This document shows positions 51,173 through 56,478 of a stretch of DNA of 56,478 nt, one piece after another (positions within the stretch are counted from its first letter, which is position 1; the number at the start of each line of letters is the position of its first letter). The notes under the pieces are model-generated. The model did not search any database and was not told the origin of the DNA. It was given only the letters and a program-made list of their open reading frames with translations. Source of the DNA: DATGMS01 sp040905145 (lineage in GTDB: Bacteria > Bacteroidota > Bacteroidia > Cytophagales > Cyclobacteriaceae); contig JBBDSC010000034.1 in NCBI GenBank assembly GCA_040905145.1, positions 1-56,478 on the forward strand. The letters run 5' to 3'. Position numbers and translations under genes: made by a program.

Positions 51173-52324
51173 TTATTTAAACCATCTTTTTTTCCTGCTT
51201 ATCTGGAAGTTTTGTTTATCTGTACGAAGGTCGGAAGACAAACCTTCAAGAAAGGCTTTTGGCTTTTCCTCACCCAAAAAGTTTACATTAACTTTTGCTA
51301 CTCTTCCACCACCAAACTCAAAGTAGCAGGCACCAGTGGCATTAAACTTTTGCGGACTAACATCAACACCTTCTTTTAGTAGAATATCGGCCACTACGGT
51401 ACGGGCAGCGTCTTCTGCAAACACCCCTGCTTTAGGCACAGCCGCCTCTCCAACCGGCACCTTGGCCACATCGCCTATAGCATAAACGCCCTCAAACCTG
51501 GTTGCTAAGTTCTCCTTGCTTGCAAGGACAAATCCCTGGTCTCCTCCAAGCTTCGATTCTTTTACCACTTTTGGAGGCGTATGGACAGGAACGCCAACAA
51601 AAAGGTCAAATTCGAATTGTGCCCCATCTTCAGCAACAGCTTTTTTATTAGCAGCATCAATCTTTGTTATTTTAGTAGATTTAACCAGTTCTATATTTCT
51701 CTCCGCCAGAAGGTTTTCTATTTCTCCGGAAACCTCTTTGGACACCGGAAGGGGCATGCCAGCCGGAATAATCATTTTAATGGTGACTTGTTCTCTGACC
51801 CCTTTCTGCTCAAAAAAATCATGTAGCAGAAAGGCTCCCTCATAAGGTGCTGGTGGACATTTGTAGGGCTTGCTAAAGATATTGATAAGCACCGTTCCTC
51901 GTTCAAAAGCATTAATAGCAGAATTCAGCTTCTTTGCCCCCTCAAGTGAGTAAAACTCGTAGCCTCCACTTTCAACAAAACCAGGAATGGCGCCGTGATT
52001 TAAATCAGCCCCAAGAGCAACAATTAGGTAGTCGTAAGAAAAGCTTTTGCCGGGGATATGGACTGTTTTATTATCAATGTCTATTTCATATATGGTGCTT
52101 TTGACAAAATTGACTCTTTCGGCTTTGATGTCTTTGTAGTTGTATTTTATTTCCTGTTCACTTTTACGGCCGAATAGGACATCGAATTTGGAAAAGCCGA
52201 TGAAGAATGAGTCGTTTTTGTCGATCATCGTGATTTCATAGCGATCATCAAGTTTCCCACTCAAAAGAGTAGCGGCTTCAAGACCACCAAAGCCAGCTCC
52301 TAATATTACAATCTTTTTAGACAT
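51173..52324 (-). CDS. Sulfide:quinone oxidoreductase-like FAD protein
   Basis: The 383-residue protein has the FAD-binding GxGxxG motif (ILGAGFGGLEAATLL), the second FAD motif GVYAIGDVAKVPVGE, and C156 in the SQR signature SKPYKCPPAPYEGAFLL. A second Cys, C333 (NATGACYFEF), occupies the position of the other redox-active Cys of the family. SQR oxidises sulfide to polysulfide or persulfide and reduces the quinone pool; the persulfide would feed the dioxygenase and rhodaneses of the island. Flavocytochrome c sulfide dehydrogenase-like NAD(P)/FAD proteins are the main alternative. Confidence 0.88.
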   Translation of the reverse strand: MSKKIVILGAGFGGLEAATLLSGKLDDRYEITMIDKNDSFFIGFSKFDVLFGRKSEQEIKYNYKDIKAERVNFVKSTIYEIDIDNKTVHIPGKSFSYDYLIVALGADLNHGAIPGFVESGGYEFYSLEGAKKLNSAINAFERGTVLINIFSKPYKCPPAPYEGAFLLHDFFEQKGVREQVTIKMIIPAGMPLPVSKEVSGEIENLLAERNIELVKSTKITKIDAANKKAVAEDGAQFEFDLFVGVPVHTPPKVVKESKLGGDQGFVLASKENLATRFEGVYAIGDVAKVPVGEAAVPKAGVFAEDAARTVVADILLKEGVDVSPQKFNATGACYFEFGGGRVAKVNVNFLGEEKPKAFLEGLSSDLRTDKQNFQISRKKRWFK

Positions 52325-52409
52325 GTCCTTACTTGTTTTTAATGACTTTATCTTGTTAAAAGTAGTACACGAGGTAAACTTGTGAAGGTTGGCTACACAA
52401 AAGGTTTAA

Positions 52410-53231
52410 TCAGCCTGCTTGTTTTTCTTTCGTTCGGATAACAATTACAGCGGCTGATAATAGTGTAAGCAGACTAATAACAAGCACAGGCACAAGCAAC
52501 CCAAGCATATCAGCTAGTAAGCCAGTTAAGATGGCACCAATAGCATAGCCTAAATCGCGCCAGAAGCGGAATATGCACAGACTTTTCGCCCGGTCGAATG
52601 GGTGCGTGAATTCAGCAATGGTGGCAAGGAAAGTAGGATATACTAAAGCTGTTCCAAATCCTAGAGCAACTGCCAGGCCGACGAAGTGCATGAGTGTGCT
52701 GGCAAAATGTAATAGGAGAATAGCCATTCCCTGTAATAACATACCTTCGTAAAGCATCCTTTTTTTGCTGAAGTGATCCGCCATTTTACCGGTAAAAAGC
52801 TGTCCAAGTCCCCAAACAGCCGGATATGCCGCTGTTACCAAACCTATTTGCTCCAGGTCAAAACCCTTTGCTGTTAGGATTAAAGGCAAAAGCTCCCACA
52901 TCATACCATCATTTAAATTATTTACCAGTCCTGCCTGCGTTACAGAACCCAGATTACGGTCTTTCCAGGTGGTGTCCAGAAATATATTGTTTAGCTTTTT
53001 TACATTGTTACCGGACGATTCCTTCTGTACATGTTGTTGTGTGTCTTTCACTAAAAATAAACTGGCAAAAAAGCCGAAAAAAGCCAGACCAATTCCCAGG
53101 TAGAAGGGATAAGGCCGCAGGCCATATTCTGCTGCAATATAGCCGGTAAAATAGGCCACCAATAAAGTTATCTTCATAGATATCTGGGCTACCTGGTGCC
53201 CTCCCTGCATAGCAGAGATGTTTGGCATCAA
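52410..53231 (-). pseudogene. MFS transporter lacking its N-terminal third
   Basis: The open frame of 273 codons begins MPNISAMQGGHQVAQ and covers the second part of a major facilitator protein: about eight helices with AEYGLRPYPFYLGIGLAFFG, LLTAKGFDLEQIGLV-like central loop and the C-terminus FRFWRDLGYAIGAILTGLLA. Full-length relatives have about 400 residues; the first four helices are absent, and upstream the frame hits a stop inside a TlpA-like fragment on the other strand. The product could only be a truncated protein. A matching C-terminal fragment of another copy lies at 35390-35555. Confidence 0.75.
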
Positions 53232-53502
53232 CAGTCTTTATAATGATGTAAAAGATGAAGAGGTGGTGTTTCTGATGCTTTCCGTGGATGATAGCTTTGA
53301 AAAAGCCAAGCGTTTCAGGGAGAAGAAAGGTTTTGATTTTGAAATTCACCAGGCAGTTGGTGGCATTCCGAAAAAGTACTACAGTCAGAGTATTCCAACG
53401 ACTTTCATTATTAATGCGCAGGGTGAATTAGTCCTTACCCACACAGGAATGGAAGATTATGATGCAGAAGAATTTAAAGCGTTTTTGAGGGAGATGAAGT
53501 AG
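53218..53502 (+). pseudogene. C-terminal half of a TlpA/thioredoxin-like protein
   Basis: The frame reads INSLYNDVKDEEVVFLMLSV, then the helix FEKAKRFREKKGFDF and the cis-Pro part SIPTTFIINAQGELVLTHTG, ending EFKAFLREMK. This is the second half of a TlpA-type redoxin; the N-terminal part with the CxxC active site and the signal peptide is missing. Its broken end abuts and overlaps by 14 bp the broken end of the MFS gene on the opposite strand, so one deletion or recombination event probably removed the 5' parts of both. Confidence 0.75.
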
Positions 53503-53886
53503 GTTATTAAGAGGACTTTTGAATTATCCTGTATGACTTAAATCACGGAAAAAAGAGGTGCTTTGCAGTTCCCGCGAACATAGCCTGACGTCCTGGGATA
53601 GTTTTTCATGCAGAATTAGTAGTCTTTCAAAAAAATCATTGACTAGCTTCTCCGCGTCTAGAGACTCTTTTTGTGGGCTTTTAAATAGAAGAATTGTGGT
53701 GGAGTTTTTATCAAAAGGATTTTCAAGGGTTGGTTCCGGAAAGTTTTAGGTAGTACAGCTAGTGAAAGGAAGATAAAGGAAAAGTTCTAAAATTGAGCAA
53801 GGCCCGGTAATCATCTCCGGGTTTTTTCATTTGTCGGGGAAGCTACCGATTGCAAGCTCTGAAAAAAGAGATAACTGTCGAGCCTC
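53503..53886. other. Gap with an open minus-strand frame lacking a start
   Basis: On the minus strand from about 53746 to 53527 a frame without a start codon reads PFDKNSTTILLFKSPQKES, LVNDFFERLLILHEKLSQDV and TSFFRDLSHTG before a stop. It looks more protein-like than the opposite strand but has no family match that I recognise; it could be a gene tail. At 53801-53827 the inverted pair CCCGG / CCGGG followed by TTTTTT may be a terminator. Confidence 0.35.
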
Positions 53887-54522
53887 CTATAAAAACTCTT
53901 TTAAATCGTCTCTTACATAAACAACATTTCTACCCAGTTCCACCAGCTTCCGGTTTTCCAGCTGCTTTAAGAGTCTCGAAACCACCTCTCGGGAAGTGCC
54001 CAACTCCCGGGCAATGTTCTGGTGGGTCAAGGTAAGCTCGTTTGACTTTGCCTGCCGGGATTTCACCACCAGGTACTTGAGCAGGCGTTCATCCATTTTT
54101 TTAAAGGCAATATCGTCAATGGCTTCAAACATATCCTGAAAACGCTTTTGATAAGTCTGGGCTACAAACTCTTTCCACTGGCGGAATTCATTGGTCCATT
54201 CCTCATGTTTGTGGACCGGGATTGCCAGTATTTTTGCTTTTTCTTCCGCTACCGCTTTTACCTCACTGGGATTCATGGCGCTACAACAGGTCAGGGAAAC
54301 AGCACAGGTTTCTCCGCTTTCGATATAATATAAAAAAAGGTCATGGCCTTCTTCATCTTTTCGCATCACCTTAATAGTGCCTTCAAGGACGATCGGAACC
54401 ATTTTTATGTACTGGCCCGATTCAATAATCGTTTGTCCCGGCTCAAACACCTGGACTTGGCCATACTTCTCGATCTCTTCCAGGAGATGAGGGTCAGAAA
54501 TAAGTGGAAGTTGAATATTCAT
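53887..54522 (-). CDS. Crp/Fnr-family transcriptional regulator
   Basis: The 211-residue protein has an N-terminal cyclic-nucleotide-type beta-roll (residues about 20-115), a long dimer helix (about 115-150) and a C-terminal winged HTH (about 155-205). The recognition helix TSREVVSRLLKQLE carries R178, E179 and R183, the same R-E-x3-R spacing as R180, E181 and R185 with which E. coli CRP reads GTGA. The roll lacks the cAMP-binding RS motif but contains ETCAVSLTCC with C73, C79 and C80, a possible sulfur- or redox-sensing cluster. It sits at the edge of the island whose operators match its predicted site; it is the likely activator. Confidence 0.92.
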   Translation of the reverse strand: MNIQLPLISDPHLLEEIEKYGQVQVFEPGQTIIESGQYIKMVPIVLEGTIKVMRKDEEGHDLFLYYIESGETCAVSLTCCSAMNPSEVKAVAEEKAKILAIPVHKHEEWTNEFRQWKEFVAQTYQKRFQDMFEAIDDIAFKKMDERLLKYLVVKSRQAKSNELTLTHQNIARELGTSREVVSRLLKQLENRKLVELGRNVVYVRDDLKEFL

Positions 54523-54661
54523 AAATAAAAATGATCAAAATTTCAAGCCTTTCCTTTTTTCGGGCCTTTGTCTCTCATCACTCTAAAGGTATACATTTAT
54601 GCCTGTACATGAAAATATAGATAATCTTATACATCAGTGTCCCTTGAAAACCGAACATAAA

Positions 54662-54681
54662 AAAAGCCCCGGAGGGCTTTT
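54662..54681 (-). terminator. Intrinsic terminator after the 85-aa gene
   Basis: AAAAGCCC (54662-54669) and GGGCTTTT (54674-54681) form an 8-bp stem with a CGGA loop, flanked by A/T-rich runs. It is 2 bp beyond the stop of the minus-strand gene. Confidence 0.8.
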
Positions 54682-54683
54682 CT

Positions 54684-54941
54684 CTAGGGCTTGCCTTTCT
54701 TTGGCTTTCCACTTTTCGGAGCAGTCACCTTTTTACTGATGTAGGCCGTATGGGTTTTTCCAAATTGATCCGGCTCCTTCAAGGAAGCGACTGCAAATAC
54801 CAGGTACTCCCTGCCTTCATAATCCACCAGGTGGTCTTTCAGGATATCTTCCAGTGTTTCTTTGGAGATGGATACCCTGATGATGTTGAGGTCCTTTACC
54901 TGGGTTCCTTTGCCGATGTAGGTTTTTTCAAATTGTGACAT
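54684..54941 (-). CDS. Conserved hypothetical protein (85 aa)
   Basis: The protein begins MSQFEKTYIGKGTQVKDLNI, has a central beta/alpha pattern (IIRVSISKETLEDILKDHLV, REYLVFAVASLKEP) and a basic tail (KKVTAPKSGKPKKGKP) that could touch nucleic acid. I recognise no family. It is a single-gene unit with a good terminator. Confidence 0.6.
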   Translation of the reverse strand: MSQFEKTYIGKGTQVKDLNIIRVSISKETLEDILKDHLVDYEGREYLVFAVASLKEPDQFGKTHTAYISKKVTAPKSGKPKKGKP

Positions 54942-54987
54942 GACTGTAAATGTTTAAGGTTAGAAATTTGATTATGCCAAAGAGAAC

Positions 54988-55107
54988 GGGGGCTGCCAGG
55001 GACAAACAGCCAAGGGCCGCACAAAAAAATCGTGGAAGGCTTCCTCTGGAAAACCCTATTTTTTAGAAAGGGCGAAGCGCACCCTTGGCAGGTGTTCCGC
55101 TGCCCCC
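54988..55107. repeat. Long imperfect inverted repeat, possible structured RNA
   Basis: GGGGGC (54988-54993) pairs with GCCCCC (55102-55107), and GCCAAGGG (55009-55016) with CCCTTGGC (55082-55089). Inside lie two more hairpins, GGAAG/CTTCC (near 55034-55044) and CCCT/AGGG (near 55054-55072). The block is GC-rich in AT-rich DNA and has no convincing coding frame. Confidence 0.45.
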
Positions 55108-55421
55108 ATCTTTGCATGGATCATAATTCAGAACCGGGAACAGAAAAAGTTATTGGTTTGAAAACAGTCGTAAAGGATAGCAAAAGGAAAATAAACCTAT
55201 AGAAGTGCTTTGATGAATAGGAGGGAGCTGATTCCTGGTGGATAATTAAACCCTGAGTGGGGATAGCTCCTTAATGCCCAATGAAATTTTAAAACCTATC
55301 TCAATCTATAAATATTTTGCCCTTTTTATAAAATTCATTTTTATTGGTTATTTTAGAAGGATTAAGTAAATCTGAAGGATAATAAACAAATTTTAGAACC
55401 TGTACAAAAAGAAAGGCAACC
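55108..55421. other. Intergenic region upstream of the SRAP gene
   Basis: About 310 AT-rich bases. It should hold the SRAP gene promoter, but I see no clear TAnnTTTG box, LexA-type site or RNA gene. Confidence 0.5.
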
Positions 55422-56120
55422 ATGTGTTACCATACCTCCCAACATAAAGGGATCAGTACGATTAAGGAGGATTTTAACCTTCCGGTTAAAAACGAGGAGC
55501 TGTTCCAACAGGCCTACCAGTTGAACGGTTTCAATAAGCCCTACCTTCCTGTGATAAGCAATGCCGAAAGCAAAGCTATTGACATGTACCGTTGGGGACT
55601 TCTTCCATTCTGGGTGAAGGATGAAAGCAGTTTTAAGGCCAATACACTCAATGCCAGATCAGAGGAACTTTATGATAAACCTTCCTACCGGCAATCATGG
55701 AGCAAGCGTTGCCTGGTGATCTGTACCGGCTTTTTTGAACCCCATTATCCGGAGGGATCCAAAAAATCCCAATCCCACTATATAAAACCAAAGGAAGCTG
55801 AATTTTTCACACTGGGAGGCATCTGGTCAAAATGGAAGGACATTTACACCTTCAGTATTGTGATGGTGGAAGGGAGTCCTTTGCTCGCTGGGATACACAA
55901 TGAAAAGAAAAGAATGCCCCTGATATTGGAAGGGGACCAAGCGGAAGCCTGGATCCTGTCCGATCTGACCAAACCTGAAATGACAGACCTGATGAAACCC
56001 TATGGCCAGGATGAAAAATTAACTGCCTATCGGGTGTTGGATGGGGTGACCAACTCGAGGCTCAATACCAATGTTCCTGAGGTAATTGAGCCCCTCAGGG
56101 AGAATCCTGGTTTATTTTAA
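55422..56120 (+). CDS. SRAP-family protein (YedK/HMCES-like)
   Basis: The 232-residue protein begins MCYHTS, giving Cys2 as the catalytic residue after removal of Met1. It contains the family blocks MYRWGLLPFWVKD, ANTLNARSEELYDKPSYRQS, CLVICTGFFEP (the Glu) and GIHNEKKRMPLIL (the His). SRAP proteins form a covalent bond between Cys2 and abasic sites in single-stranded DNA and shield them. The gene is often on mobile elements as well as in core genomes. Confidence 0.93.
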   Translation: MCYHTSQHKGISTIKEDFNLPVKNEELFQQAYQLNGFNKPYLPVISNAESKAIDMYRWGLLPFWVKDESSFKANTLNARSEELYDKPSYRQSWSKRCLVICTGFFEPHYPEGSKKSQSHYIKPKEAEFFTLGGIWSKWKDIYTFSIVMVEGSPLLAGIHNEKKRMPLILEGDQAEAWILSDLTKPEMTDLMKPYGQDEKLTAYRVLDGVTNSRLNTNVPEVIEPLRENPGLF

Positions 56121-56237
56121 ACTTTATTACTTCCCATGTGATTTCACGCCTTTTCTAATCTGAATTTTAGCTTTTCTTATTGCTGAATTTAAAATCTCCA
56201 TTTAATCCAATTAAGACATTCATTAAATGAAAAAGGG

Positions 56238-56478
56238 CTATAACAGCCCTTCATCAGCAAATGAACAATAGCCTTCGCTGGTAATAATAATATGGTCCAA
56301 TACAGATATTTCCAGGTACTGTCCGCCATCCTTTAGCTTTTTGGTAAGCTTTATATCCGCGTCACTTGGTCTAAGCTGTCCTGAGGGATGGTTATGCGAT
56401 AATAAAATACCTGATGCAGAGGATTTTATAGCTGCACCAAAAATCAACTTTGGATCAGCTACTGTTCCCGATACGCCT
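56238..56478 (-). CDS. RadC-family JAB-domain protein, cut by the window edge
   Basis: The minus-strand frame is open from the window end to the stop at 56238. It contains the JAMM metal motif SHNHPSGQLRPSDADI and the RadC ending SVLDHIIITSEGYCSFADEG. Only the C-terminal 79 residues are inside the window. RadC-family proteins are common accessory genes of integrative elements in Bacteroidota; their DNA repair role is unproven. Confidence 0.88.
   Translation of the reverse strand, partial: GVSGTVADPKLIFGAAIKSSASGILLSHNHPSGQLRPSDADIKLTKKLKDGGQYLEISVLDHIIITSEGYCSFADEGLL

Noticed and set aside
52380..52400. TTGTG...CACAA inverted repeat upstream of the SQR gene as an operator
   Set aside because: The half-sites are three bases too far apart, and the nearest -7-like box (TACTTTTA on the minus strand, 52357-52364) is not at the 33-bp spacing shown by the other five. 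SQR may still be regulated, but the sequence does not prove it.
53532..53547. TATGACTTAAATCACG as a sixth Crp-type operator
   Set aside because: The halves are weaker and no TAnnTTTG box lies 33 bp away on either strand; no gene start follows.
53558..53749. Plus-strand frame of 63 codons rich in Ser
   Set aside because: The opposite strand has a more protein-like frame across the same bases, so this looks like its shadow.
54988..54993. GGGGGCT as the far att copy of the repeat after tRNA-Ser
   Set aside because: Only seven bases match, and they are part of a larger inverted repeat; not enough for an attachment site.

Overview
The window is a piece of a Bacteroidota chromosome, most likely from the Cyclobacteriaceae (Algoriphagus, Echinicola or Cyclobacterium type). 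This rests on the gene repertoire (WbqC-type protein, DUF4397 lipoprotein, PHP-type PolX, Bacteroidota-style MacB/HlyD/TolC trio), the AT-rich intergenic DNA, the scarcity of Shine-Dalgarno sequences and promoters of the form TTG-N19-TAnnTTTG. The genus is an inference, not something seen directly.

Positions 1-33,950 look like ordinary core chromosome. In order they hold: a broken C-terminal scrap of a fuconate-dehydratase-like enzyme; an SPFH membrane protein followed by a tiny ribbon-helix-helix protein; a MacB-type permease/adaptor/TolC export operon (minus) without its ATPase; a hybrid histidine kinase with REC and Hpt domains; a cystathionine beta-synthase-like enzyme; a Bor-like lipoprotein; pyrR-pyrB; a PolX-family protein with a degenerate polymerase site; several small membrane or lipoproteins; a phytanoyl-CoA dioxygenase-like protein; an ECF sigma factor with a membrane partner and a barrel-like protein; a PaaK-like flavin/2Fe-2S reductase; purB; clpC; a Sua5/YrdC protein; mltG; a thioesterase; and a YihY/BrkB membrane protein. 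Small dispersed and tandem repeats lie between these genes.

A tRNA-Ser(UGA) gene at 33,952-34,036, with its own promoter and terminator, is followed by a 12-bp tandem duplication. From there to about 54.5 kb the character changes. This is an accessory island for sulfane sulfur, thiosulfate and persulfide handling: a split YeeE/YedE transporter, a rhodanese, a DsrE protein, a persulfide-dioxygenase/rhodanese fusion, a TauE/SafE exporter, a sulfide:quinone-oxidoreductase-like flavoprotein, a GC-richer RND efflux operon, and a Crp/Fnr-type regulator at the right edge. The island also holds decaying genes: UspA, CtaG, a SoxB/5'-nucleotidase tail, thioredoxin, two MFS pieces and a TlpA-like tail.

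The most interesting signal is regulatory. Five palindromes of the TGTGA-N6-TCACA type lie in front of the usp/YeeE unit, the rhodanese, the PDO-rhodanese fusion, TauE/SafE and the broken thioredoxin gene. In every case the palindrome centre is exactly 33 bp upstream of the centre of a Bacteroidota -7 box (TAnnTTTG; one copy has one mismatch). That is the geometry of a class II Crp-type activator. The island's own regulator has a recognition helix with the CRP contact pattern R-E-x3-R and a Cys cluster (C73, C79, C80) that could sense sulfur species. I read this as a self-contained sulfur-responsive regulon. Operator geometry is seen in the sequence; regulator identity and the inducer are inferred.

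The right edge (54.6-56.5 kb) has an unknown 85-aa protein, a long GC-rich inverted repeat, an SRAP (YedK-type) protein and the cut-off end of a RadC-family protein, a combination often found on integrative elements.
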